Positions 1 through 9,700 of a DNA stretch of 64,000 nucleotides are shown here, piece by piece. A program made the position numbers and the translations under genes. Where the stretch lies: positions 682,001-746,000 of the forward strand of contig NZ_JACHJP010000002.1 of NCBI RefSeq assembly GCF_014203715.1, given 5' to 3'. How positions within the stretch are numbered: the stretch's first letter is position 1; each line of letters begins with the position of its first letter. Origin of the DNA: Streptosporangium saharense. GTDB taxonomy: Bacteria; Actinomycetota; Actinomycetes; Streptosporangiales; Streptosporangiaceae. A model generated the notes under the pieces. The model was not told the DNA's origin. It ran no database searches and worked only from the letters and a program-made list of their open reading frames with translations.

Positions 1-738
1 GACCACCAGGTCGGCGGTGGCGGAGGCCTCGTTCAGGGCGAGCACGGGGTGCTCGAACAGCACCGCCTGCCGGACCTCGACCCTCGGGTACCGCTCCCGC
101 CACGGCGTCAGGATCTCGGTGGCGAGCCGCTCCTCGGTGCCGGAGATGTCCTCGATCAGCGGCGTGTAGGCGATGGAGCCGACCGCCATGACGGGTAGCT
201 GCCAGCCGTGCAGGGCACGCAGCCTGGCGCCCCTGCGGGCGGCCTCCTCGAAGGCGTACTCCAGCGCGGCCTCGGACTCGGGCGAGCCGTCGAACCCGAC
301 AAGGACCTCGCCGTGCTCCTCGTGCTTCTCTCCCCTGACGACCACGACGGGAACGTCCACGTGCCCGGCCAGCGAGAGCGAGACGGAGCCGAGCAGCAGC
401 CCGGCGAAGCCTCCCCTGCCCCGGCTGCCGATCACGAGCTGCTCGGCGTCCTCCGCCTCCCGCCGCAGGACCTCGACCGGTCTGCCCGTCTCAAGGGAGG
501 TGGTGACGGTGAGACCGGGGGCGCGCCCGCGCGCGAGGTCGGCGGCGGCCTCAAGCACGCCCCTCGCCTCCCCCTCCAGCGTCTCCTCAAGCTCCTGCGG
601 GGTCCCGCGCCGCCAGTCCTCACGCACATGGACGATCCGCAGGGCACTGCCGCGCCGTGCCGCGTCCTCCGCCGCCCAACCGACCGCGGCCTCCGCCGAG
701 GGGGAGCCGTCCGTCCCGACCACCACGTGTGCCGTCAT
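1..738 (-). CDS. Universal stress protein, two UspA domains (partial at left edge)
   Basis: Reading the minus strand from an ATG at 738 gives an uninterrupted frame to base 1 (246 codons), so the gene continues off the window. The start MTAHVVVGTDGSP is the usual beta1 strand and Asp of a UspA domain. The first domain ends with a G-S-R-G-R-G-G-F-A-G stretch followed by GSVS, the nucleotide-binding signature of ATP-binding Usp proteins. A second Usp domain begins near residue 140 (VLVGFDGSPESEAALEYA). Tandem-domain Usp proteins are common in actinobacteria and act in the cytoplasm during starvation, hypoxia or redox stress. A strong ribosome binding site (CAGGAGG) precedes the ATG by a few bases. 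The plus-strand open frames over this region are shadows. Divergent from the membrane-protein gene at 937. Confidence 0.9.
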   Translation of the reverse strand, partial: MTAHVVVGTDGSPSAEAAVGWAAEDAARRGSALRIVHVREDWRRGTPQELEETLEGEARGVLEAAADLARGRAPGLTVTTSLETGRPVEVLRREAEDAEQLVIGSRGRGGFAGLLLGSVSLSLAGHVDVPVVVVRGEKHEEHGEVLVGFDGSPESEAALEYAFEEAARRGARLRALHGWQLPVMAVGSIAYTPLIEDISGTEERLATEILTPWRERYPRVEVRQAVLFEHPVLALNEASATADLVV

Positions 739-841
739 CTCGACCTCCTGTCGCGTCTGCCTTCATTCGATCACCGCGCCGCCCCGGACTCACCGGCCGA
801 AGGGCCTTTTCCGCGGGGACCTGTGTCCCGACCGTTCCCCG

Positions 842-853
842 GTCCGGCCGGAC
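842..853. promoter_or_regulatory. 12-bp palindrome in the divergent usp/membrane-protein interval
   Basis: GTCCGGCCGGAC is a perfect palindrome lying between the two divergent starts (738 and 937). It could be an operator, but GC-rich palindromes of this size also arise by chance in such DNA, so this is a weak call. Confidence 0.25.
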
Positions 854-936
854 TATCCGGCGCCGGGACAGGGGTGGCGGGTATGGTTTGTCCCCTTTGG
901 GCATATTCATGGGACGCACGGATTCGGGGGACGCTC

Positions 937-1422
937 ATGAATCTCACAGCAGGGGCAGCCGCCGCCGCGGCGGGCATCACCGCCCTGGACACCGTCAGCT
1001 ACCTGGACATGGTCGTGCGCGGCCGCCCCGCGAGCGAGGTGCCCGCCGAGGCCGCCGACGAGCTGGCGGAAAGGGCCGGGATCGACCTCGGCCACGGCGA
1101 GAAGGCCGACAGCAGGCGCACCGGCCTGGGCGCGCTGCTCGGCTACACCGCGGGTCTCGGGGTCGGCGTGCTGTACGGCCTGCTGCCCGGCGACCGGCGC
1201 CCCGCGCTGCCGCTGGCCGCGTTCGGGCTGACCGTGGCCGCGATGGCCGCCGGTGACATCCCGCTGGCCGCGGCCGGGGCGACCGACCCCCGGCGCTGGG
1301 ACGCTACCTCCTGGATCTCCGACATCCTTCCGCACCTCGCCTACGGGCTGACGACAGCCGTCGTCTACGACCGGCTCACCCGCCCGCGAGGCCGCCCGGG
1401 ACGCCGCTGGAGAAGGCGCTGA
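937..1422 (+). CDS. Small conserved membrane protein of unknown function
   Basis: A 161-residue protein. The ATG at 937 begins MNLTAGAAAAAAG, a hydrophobic N-terminal segment. A charged stretch (residues about 28-60, rich in Glu/Asp/Arg) follows, then three more hydrophobic segments (about 63-80, 88-106 and 128-145), so it is probably a four-helix inner-membrane protein. The longer open frame that begins upstream runs into the divergent usp promoter region and its N-terminal part is low-complexity, so I chose the internal ATG. I do not recognise a family that gives a function. It stands alone on the plus strand; the next gene starts 74 bp after its stop behind its own operator-like palindrome. 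Confidence 0.7.
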   Translation: MNLTAGAAAAAAGITALDTVSYLDMVVRGRPASEVPAEAADELAERAGIDLGHGEKADSRRTGLGALLGYTAGLGVGVLYGLLPGDRRPALPLAAFGLTVAAMAAGDIPLAAAGATDPRRWDATSWISDILPHLAYGLTTAVVYDRLTRPRGRPGRRWRRR

Positions 1423-1462
1423 CGAGGACGGGAATAGGCGGGGACCGCGACCTGTTCCCGTA

Positions 1463-1476
1463 GTTGAAACTTCAAC
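1463..1476 (+). promoter_or_regulatory. MarR-type operator palindrome upstream of the flavin operon
   Basis: GTTGAA-AC-TTCAAC: two 6-bp arms in perfect inverted repeat separated by 2 bp, about 20 bp before the start codon at 1497. TTGAA(N2)TTCAA palindromes of this form are typical MarR-family operators in actinobacteria. Its position just ahead of the Shine-Dalgarno suggests repression by steric block. No regulator gene adjoins it, so the repressor would be encoded elsewhere. Confidence 0.55.
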
Positions 1477-1496
1477 CAAAGGGAGGACGGGCGAGG

Positions 1497-2591
1497 ATGA
1501 TGCAGTTCGGGATCTTCACCGTCGGCGACGTCACCACCGACCCGACGACGGGCAGGACGCCCACCGAGCACGAGCGGATCAAGGCCACGGTCGAGATCGC
1601 GCTCAAGGCCGAGGAGGTCGGGCTGGACGTCTTCGCGACCGGCGAGCACCACAACCCGCCCTTCGTGCCGTCGTCTCCGACGACCCTGCTCGGCTACGTC
1701 GCCGCCAGGACCGAGAGGCTCATCCTCTCCACGGCCACGACGCTGATCACCACGAACGACCCGGTCAAGATCGCCGAGGACTTCGCGACGCTGCAGCACC
1801 TGGCCGACGGGCGCGTGGACCTGATGCTCGGGCGGGGCAACACCGGCCCCGTCTACCCGTGGTTCGGCAAGGACATCAGGCAGGGCATCCCGCTGGCCAT
1901 CGAGAACTACGCGCTGCTGCACCAACTGTGGCGCGAGGACGTCGTGGACTGGCAGGGCCGCTTCCGCACCCCGCTGCAGTCCTTCACCGCCACGCCCAGG
2001 CCGCTGGACGGCGTGCCGCCGTTCGTCTGGCACGGCTCGATCCGCAGCCCGGAGATCGCCGAGCAGGCCGCCTACTACGGTGACGGCTTCTTCGCCAACA
2101 ACATCTTCTGGCCCGCCGACCACTTCCAGCGCCTGATCGAGCTGTACCGGGAGCGCTTCGCCCACTACGGGCACGGCACCCCGGAGCAGGCGATCGTCGG
2201 GCTCGGCGGCCAGGTGTTCATGCGCCGCAACTCCCAGGACGCGGTGCGCGAGTTCCGGCCCTACTTCGACAACGCGCCCGTGTACGGCCACGGCCCCTCC
2301 CTTGAGGAGTTCACCGAGCAGACCCCGCTCACGGTCGGCAGCCCGCAGGAGGTCATCGACAGGACGCTGACCTTCAGGGAGACCTTCGGCGACTACCAGC
2401 GCCAGCTTTTCCTGATGGACCACGCGGGCCTGCCGCTGAAGACCGTGCTGGAGCAGCTCGACATCCTCGGCGAGGAGGTCGTACCGGTGCTGCGCAGGGA
2501 GTTCGCCGCCGGTCGGCCCCCGGAGGTGCCCGACGGACCGACCCACGCCGCTCTCGTCGCCGCCGCCCAGGAACCCGCCCCCACCCGGTAG
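1497..2591 (+). CDS. LLM-class flavin-dependent oxidoreductase (CE1758-type)
   Basis: A 364-residue bacterial luciferase-like (TIM-barrel) monooxygenase. Family features are the N-terminal MQFGIFTVGDV strand, GLDVFATGEHH near residue 45 (the E-H-H motif of the flavin pocket), and the LADGRVDLMLGRG stretch near 105 that binds FMN phosphate. These enzymes use reduced FMN from a separate reductase to oxygenate or oxidise small organic substrates. The next gene is such a reductase and lies 31 bp downstream, matching the conserved LLM/FMN-reductase pair known as the CE1758/CE1759 families. Two ATG codons (1497 and 1500) follow a GGGAGG site, so the exact start is uncertain by one codon. A palindromic operator precedes the gene. 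It may be a stress or detoxification system or, given that the PKS begins 1.2 kb on, a tailoring oxygenase; the sequence does not decide. Confidence 0.85.
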   Translation: MMQFGIFTVGDVTTDPTTGRTPTEHERIKATVEIALKAEEVGLDVFATGEHHNPPFVPSSPTTLLGYVAARTERLILSTATTLITTNDPVKIAEDFATLQHLADGRVDLMLGRGNTGPVYPWFGKDIRQGIPLAIENYALLHQLWREDVVDWQGRFRTPLQSFTATPRPLDGVPPFVWHGSIRSPEIAEQAAYYGDGFFANNIFWPADHFQRLIELYRERFAHYGHGTPEQAIVGLGGQVFMRRNSQDAVREFRPYFDNAPVYGHGPSLEEFTEQTPLTVGSPQEVIDRTLTFRETFGDYQRQLFLMDHAGLPLKTVLEQLDILGEEVVPVLRREFAAGRPPEVPDGPTHAALVAAAQEPAPTR

Positions 2592-2622
2592 ACCGCACGC
2601 GAACCAGTGAAGAGGAGAAACG

Positions 2623-3237
2623 TTGACCGCCATGAAGCTCGTCGCCGTCTCCGCCGGTCTCGGCAAGCCGTCGTCGACGCGCCTGCTGGCCGACCGGCTG
2701 TCCGAGGCGACCAGGAAGCAGCTTGAGCCGGACCAGCCGGTCGAGACGCGAGTGATCGAGCTGCGCGACCTGGCCAGGGACATCGCCAACAACATGGTCA
2801 CCGGCTTCCCCTCCCCCGCGCTGAGCGAGGCGATCGAGGCGGTGACCGGGGCCGACGGCGTCATCGCCGTGACGCCGATCTTCACGGCCTCCTACAGCGG
2901 GCTCTTCAAGTCGTTCTTCGACGTGATCGACCACACGGCGCTCGCGGGCAAGCCCGTGCTCGTCGGGGCGACGGGCGGTACGGCACGGCACTCCCTGGCG
3001 CTTGAGCACGCCCTGCGCCCGATGTTCGCCTACCTGCGCGCGGTCGTCGCGCCGACCGCCGTCTACGCGGCCTCCGAGGACTGGGGCACGGGCACCGGTT
3101 CGCAGGGGGACGACCTGGCCACCCGCGTCACGAGGGCCGGTGGGGAACTGGCCGGTCTGATGCGGCACGGGCGGACGACGGGCGGCGTCGCGGAGGCGGT
3201 GCCGTTCGAGGAGAGGCTGGCGGCCCTTCGCCTGTGA
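2623..3237 (+). CDS. NAD(P)H-dependent FMN reductase partnered with the LLM enzyme (CE1759-type)
   Basis: A 204-residue flavodoxin-like reductase. MKLVAVSAGLGKPSSTR forms the first beta strand and the phosphate loop (S-x-S-T-R) that binds FMN, and the central TPIFTASYSGLFKSFFDV segment (about residues 85-102) is characteristic of NADPH-dependent FMN reductases. It should supply FMNH2 to the upstream monooxygenase. I chose the TTG at 2623 because the GAGGAG site ends 6-7 bp before it; an in-frame ATG at 2632 is the alternative and would lie too far from that site. It is second in a two-gene operon and is followed by a strong hairpin at 3257. Confidence 0.85.
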   Translation: MTAMKLVAVSAGLGKPSSTRLLADRLSEATRKQLEPDQPVETRVIELRDLARDIANNMVTGFPSPALSEAIEAVTGADGVIAVTPIFTASYSGLFKSFFDVIDHTALAGKPVLVGATGGTARHSLALEHALRPMFAYLRAVVAPTAVYAASEDWGTGTGSQGDDLATRVTRAGGELAGLMRHGRTTGGVAEAVPFEERLAALRL

Positions 3238-3256
3238 TCACAGCGAGCCGTCGATC

Positions 3257-3294
3257 ATGGCCACGGTGTGCCCCCCGGGTGACGCCGTGGCCAT
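3257..3294 (+). terminator. Hairpin terminator of the flavin operon
   Basis: ATGGCCACGG pairs perfectly with CCGTGGCCAT across an 18-nt loop, beginning 19 bp after the FMN-reductase stop. The stem can extend into the flanking CGAT/ATCG with a bulge. A pyrimidine-rich CCCTTCTCTTTT stretch follows downstream. Confidence 0.6.
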
Positions 3295-3791
3295 CGTCAT
3301 GAACCCTTCTCTTTTAACCGGTGATGCTTAATTGGCACGTTAGGCGCGACGCCGGGGAACGTCCAATCACGATTCTTAATGAATCACGCCAAAGGAAGTC
3401 TTATGGCAGGTCAGAGAGGGTGCACAACCCCCAATCCCGCTTGACTTTGTAGGGAAATACGTGCGACCGTCTTAACGTGAACAGGAAATCAGCCGCGACC
3501 GACCATCCGCGCCAGGACGTACGGCGGGCCGACCGGGCCTGTCACTGAGTTCCACCGAGTTCCGCCCACGTGACGCCACCGCCCGCCGGAGCGACTCCGG
3601 CCGGTGAAAGGCCGTTTCTCCCACGGCCGCGCGATCTCGTCACATTCTTGCCGACCCGCCATTTGATTACGGCGTCCGCTGGGCGGCCCGCATTCGCACC
3701 ACAACTCCCGGAGTCAGGTCTCCGCCATGCCGAGCCGATATTCGGGGCGCACACGGAACGAACAAGGCACGACAAGAGGCGGATTCTCACA
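3295..3791 (+). promoter_or_regulatory. Long intergenic region carrying the PKS promoter(s)
   Basis: About 500 bp between the flavin-operon terminator and the first PKS start, with visibly more AT than its surroundings around 3310-3480. It holds a GATTC-TTAAT-GAATC inverted repeat (3371-3385) and a TTGACT hexamer (3441-3446) that could be a -35 element, although no convincing -10 lies at 17 bp. The PKS frame stays open upstream to 3570, but that extension (poly-Pro/Ala, no KS-like sequence) looks non-coding. I see no pathway regulator gene here. Confidence 0.45.
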
Positions 3792-6700
3792 ATGGCAGGA
3801 AACGAGCCCGAGAAGAGCACGCGGTTGGGGAAGCGCACCGGGGAGGCGATCGCGGTCATCGGGCTCGCCTGCAGGCTGCCCGGCGCGTCGAACCCCACGG
3901 ACCTGTGGGAGCTGCTGAGGTCGGGACGCGACGCGACCGGTGAGCCGTCGCCGGACCGGCTGCGCGCCGACCCCAGGGTCGCGGGGCACCGGGGCGGCTT
4001 CCTCGACCACGTCGATCTGTTCGACGCCGGTTTCTTCGGCGTCTCCCCCCGCGAGGCCTCGGCCATGGACCCCCAGCAGCGGCTCGTCCTCGAACTGGCC
4101 TGGGAGGCGCTTGAGGACGCCGGGCTGCCGCCCGCCACGCTGGCGGGGACGGCCTCGGGGGTGTTCCTCGGCGCGATGGCCTCCGACTACGCGACCCTGG
4201 TGTACCGGAACGGCGCCGACGCGGTGACCCGGCACACCCTCGCCGGGCTGACCAGGGGCATCCTCGCCAACCGCGTCTCCTACGTCCTCGGGCTGCGCGG
4301 CCCGAGCCTGACTGTCGACACCGCCCAGTCGTCCGCGCTGGTCGCGGTGCACCTGGCCTGCGAGAGCCTGCGGTCGGGAGAGTCGACCGTCGCGCTCGCG
4401 GGCGGGGTCAACCTCAACCTGGTGCTGGAGAGCACGGTGACCGCCGACCGGTTCGGCGGCCTGTCGCCCGACGGGCGCTGCTTCACCTTCGACGCCCGCG
4501 CCAACGGCTACGCGCGGGGCGAGGGCGGCGGCGTGGTCGTGCTCAAGCCGCTCGACCGGGCGCTCGCCGACGGGGACGAGGTGCACGCCGTCATCCTGGG
4601 CAGCGCGGTCAACAACGACGGCGCGACCAGCGCCCTGACCGTGCCCGACGCCACGGCCCAGGAGGAGGTCGTGCGCCTGGCCGTGGGCAGGGCCGGGGTC
4701 GAGGGCTCCGCCGTACAGGTGGTCGAGCTGCACGGCACCGGCACCAGGGTCGGCGACCCCGTCGAGGCCGCCGCGCTCGGGGCGGCCCTCGGTGGCGGCC
4801 GTCCCGAGGGGCAGCCGCTGCTGGTCGGCTCGGTCAAGACGAACGTCGGCCACCTTGAGGGGGCCGCGGGCATCGCCGGGCTGCTGAAGACCGTGCTGAG
4901 CATCCGCAACCGCGAGGTGCCGCCCAGCCTCAACTTCGAGACCCCCAACCCGCTGATCGACTTCGAGGGGCTGAACCTGCGGGTCGCGGCCGGTGCGGCA
5001 CGGCCCTGGCCGCGTCCTGAGGCCCCGCTCCTGGCGGGGGTCAGCTCCTTCGGGGTCGGCGGCGTGAACTGCCACGTCGTGCTGGGCGAGGCGCCCTCCG
5101 GCGCGCGGGAGAAGGCCGCGGTGGAACCGGCCAGGGCGGGCTCCGCCGTACCGCTGGCGCTGTCCGGCAGGACCCCCGCGGCGCTGCGCGCGCAGGCGGC
5201 GCGGCTTGCCGACTCCCCCGCGCTCGACGGGGACCCCTCCGACGTCGCGTTCTCGCTGGCCACCACCAGGACCGCGTTCGACCACCGGGCGGTCCTCCTG
5301 GGGGCCGACGCCCGGGAGCTGCGGGAGCGGCTCAGGGCGTTCGGCGCGGGCGAGCAGGTCAGGGGTTCCGTCCAGGGCGTGACCCGCGAACCCGGCGGGA
5401 CCGTGTTCGTCTTCCCCGGCCAGGGCGGGCAGTGGGCGGGCATGGGCAGGCAACTGGCCGAGTCCTCCCCGGTCTTCGCCGAGCACCTGCGGACCGTCGC
5501 CGAGGCCCTCGAACGGCACGTGGACTGGTCCCTGACCGACGTGCTGTGGGAGGTGCCCGGAGCGCCCTCCTTCGACCGGGTCGACGTCGTCCAGCCCGCG
5601 CTGTTCGCGGTCATGGTCGCGCTCGCCCGGCTGTGGGAGTCGTTCGGCGTCCGCCCCGACGCCGTGATCGGCCACTCCCAGGGCGAACTCGCCGCCGCGG
5701 CCGTGACCGGGGCGCTGTCCCTCGACGACGCCGCCGCGATCGTGGTGCTGCGCAGCCAGGCGCTGGCCGCCATCTCAGGACGTGGCGGGATGGCCTCGCT
5801 GCCGCTGCCCGTCGAGCGGGTCCGCGCCGAACTCACCCGCTGGGAGGGGCGGCTGAACATCGGCGCCGTCAACGGCCCCGACGTGACCGTGGTGTCCGGC
5901 GACGCCGACGCGCTCGACGAACTCATCGCCCACTACGAGGCCGAGGGTGTTCCGGTACGGCGGGTGCGGATCGACTACGCCTCGCACTCGGCGCACGCGG
6001 AGGCGGTGCGGGACCGGCTGCTGGAGTTCCTCCCCCGGTACGGCGCGCACCCCACCGACGTCGCGTTCTACTCCAGCGTCACCGGTGGCCTGCTCGACAC
6101 GGAGACGCTCGACGCGGACTACTGGTACCGCAACCTCAGGCAGACCGTCGAGTTCGACCGGGCGGTGCGGGGCGCGCTTGCCGACGGTCACACGGTGTTC
6201 GTCGAGGTCAGCCCGCACCCGATCCTGTCCGTCGGACTCGGGCGGATCCTGGAGACCGCCACGCCCGCCGCCGTCGGCACGGTGACGGGGACACTGCGGC
6301 GGGACGACGGCGACGTGGACCGGTTCCTGCGCTCGCTCGCCCATCTGCACACGAACGGCGTCCCCGTCGACTGGACGGCCGCGCTGCGTCCCGGCGCCCG
6401 GCGCGTCCCCCTGCCGCTGTACGCCTTCCAGCGCGACCGCCACTGGATCGGGGTCACAGAAAAAGCCGTGGAGACGGCAAGGCCGCCGGGACAGGCCCGG
6501 GAGTTGCTCGACCTGGTCGTCGCCGCGACGGCGGAGGTCCTCGGCCACGACGACCCGGGAGGCGTCGAGGCGGGCCGTACGTTCAAGGACCTGGGGCTTG
6601 ACTCACTGGGCGCGGTGGAGCTGCGGGACAGCCTGTCCTCGGCGACCGGCCTGACGATCCCCACGACCGTCACCTTCGACCACCCCACCCCGCTCGCCCT

Positions 6701-9700
6701 GGCCAGGCACCTGGAGGCGACGGCGGAAGGCCGTACCGAGGACGTCCCCGAGGACCGCGAGCAGGTGTGGGAGAACGAGCCGATCGCGCTGGTCTCGATG
6801 GCGGGGCGGTGGCCGGGCGGTGCCGACACCCCGGAGGCCCTCTGGGACCTGGTCCGCGAGGGCACCGACGCGATCAGCGCCTTCCCCGCCAACCGGGGCT
6901 GGGACGTGGACGCGCTCCACGACCCCGACGGCGTACGGCCCGGCACCTCGACCACCCGGCAGGGCGGATTCCTGCACGACGCCGACCGGTTCGACGCGGA
7001 GTTCTTCGGCATCGGCCCCCGCGAGGCAGCCGCGATGGACCCGCAGCACCGGCTGCTCCTTGAGGCCGCGTGGGAGGCCCTCGAACGGGCCGGGATCGTC
7101 CCCGCGTCGCTGAAGGGCAGCCGCACCGGCGTGTTCGTCGGGCTGACACCGCAGGACTACGGCCCCCGCCTGCACGAGACCGGGGAGGGGGCCGAGGGAT
7201 ACGCGCTGACCGGCACCACGGCGAGCGTGGCCTCCGGCCGGATCTCCTACGTCCTGGGCCTTGAGGGTCCCGCGGTGACCGTGGACACTGCCTGCTCGTC
7301 CTCGCTGGTCGCGCTGCACCTGGCGGTCCGCTCGCTGCGGTCCGGGGAGTCGGACCTGGCGCTCGCGGGCGGGGTGACCGTCATGTCCGCTCCCGGGATG
7401 TTCACCGAGTTCTCCCGGCAGGGCGGGCTCGCCCCCGACGGCCGCTGCAAGGCATTCTCCGGGGCGGCGGACGGCACCGGCTGGGCGGAGGGTGTCGGCC
7501 TCCTGCTGGTCGAGCGCCTTTCCGACGCCCGGCGCAACGGGCACCGCGTGCTGGCCGTCATCCGGGGCACCGCCATCAACCAGGACGGCGCCTCCAACGG
7601 CCTCACCGCGCCCAACGGGCTCGCGCAGCAGCGCGTCATCCGCCAGGCGCTCAGGGACGCCGCCCTCACCGCCACCGACGTGGACGCCGTCGAGGCCCAC
7701 GGCACCGGAACCACCCTGGGCGATCCGATCGAGGCGCAGGCGCTCATCGCGGTCTACGGCAAGGACCGGCCCGCCGACCAGCCGCTGTGGCTGGGGTCGC
7801 TGAAGTCCAACATCGGCCACACCCAGGCCGCCGCCGGGGTCTCCGGGGTCGTCAAGGTCGTGCAGGCCCTGCGGGAGGAGGTCCTGCCCAGGACGCTGCA
7901 CGCGGAGCGGCCCTCCGAGCACGTCGACTGGGCCGGGGGCGGTGTCCGGCTGCTGACCGAGAGCCTTCCGTGGCCCCGGACGGGACGGCCCCGCCGCGTG
8001 GGCGTCTCCTCGTTCGGCATCAGCGGCACCAACGCCCACGTCATCATCGAGGAGGCCCCCGAGACGTCCCCGGCCCCGCGCGGCGGGACGCGGAACTCGC
8101 CGGTCGCGCTTCCCCTGTCGGCCCGCTCCTCGACCGCGCTGACGGCCCAGGCCGCCCGGCTCGCCGACCACCTGGAGAGCCACCCCGACCTGCGGCCCGA
8201 GGACGTGGGGTTTTCCCTGGCCACCACCCGGACCGTCTTCGAGCACCGGGCTGTCGTGCTCGGCGACACGTCAACCGACCTGGCCAGGCGGCTGCGCTCC
8301 CTCGCCGTCACCGGTGCCTCGACGGGCAGTCCCAGGGTGACGTTCCTGTTCACCGGCCAGGGCAGCCAGCGCACCGGCATGGGCCGCTCCCTCTACGAGA
8401 CCTACCCGGCCTTCGCCGAAGCCTTCGACAGGGTGGCCGCCCTGTTCGACGCCTATCTGGACGTCCCGCTGCGCGAGGTCGTCTTCGACGCGGCCCACGA
8501 GGCGTTGCTCAACCACACCCTCTACACCCAACCGGCGCTGTTCACCCTGCACACCGCCCTGCACGCTCTGCTGGCCTCCTGGAACATCCACCCCACGGCG
8601 GTCGCGGGCCACTCCATCGGCGGCATCACCGCCGCCCACCTCGCCGGGGTCCTCAACCTGGAGGACGCCGTACGGCTGGTCGCCACGCGTGCCCGGCTGA
8701 TGGACGCCCTGCCCGCCGGGGCCATGGCCGCCATCAACGCCCCTGAGGCCGAGGTCACGCCTCTGCTCGGGCCCGGCGTCACCATCGCCGCCCTCAACAC
8801 GCCGACCTCGACCGTCATCTCCGGCGACATCGAGACCGTCCAGCGGGTCACCAACCACTTCAGCGGCCTGGGCCGCAAGACCAAGCACCTGACCGTCAGC
8901 CACGCCTTCCACTCCCACCACCTCGACCCGATCCTCGACGAGTTCCGGGAAGCGATCGGCGGCCTGACCTTCAACGCCCCGACCCTGCCGGTCATCTCCG
9001 ACCACACCGGAACCACGCTCGGACAGACCGACCCCGCCTACTGGGCCGACCACCTGCGGCACGCCGTCCGCTTCCACGAGGTCATCACCACCGCCGCCCA
9101 GGACACCGACCTCTTCCTCGAACTCGGCCCGGACCCGGTCCTGACCGCCTTCGCCACCGAGACGGCCCCCGACACCCCGGCCTTCACCACCCTGCGCCGC
9201 GGCAGGCCGGAGACCACAACCGCCCTCACCGCCACCGCCCACCTGTACGTCAACGGCACCGACGTCACCTGGGCGGCCACCCTCACCGGGCGGCCGCAGG
9301 CCGTCGACCTGCCCACCTACGCCTTCCAGCGTCGTAGGCACTGGCTGGAGCTGCCTGTCTCCTCCGGAGGTGACGGCTCGCGGCAGGCCCGTTTCTGGGA
9401 CACGGTCACCAGGGGCGACCTCGACTCCCTGGTCACCACCCTGGGCGCCGAGGGGGAACGGGTACGGGAGGCGCTGGGCACGGTCCTGCCCGCCCTGGCG
9501 TCGTGGCACGCCGCCGACGGTGTCCGGTCGGCCATCGACGCCTGGCGCTACCGGACCGTGTGGCGTCCCCTCGACACGGCGGCCTCGTCGCGCAGCCGTA
9601 CCGAGGGAAGCTGGTTGCTCGTCCGACCGGCCGGGGTGGCGGCGGCGGCCTGGGCCGACGTCCTCGCCCGTGCCCTCACCGAGCGGGGAGCGCGGGTGGC

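Noticed and set aside
3570-3791. N-terminal extension of the first PKS to an upstream start at 3570
   Set aside because: The added residues are Pro/Arg/Ala-rich and unlike any docking or KS sequence, whereas the ATG at 3792 lies directly before the KS. The region is probably promoter and leader.
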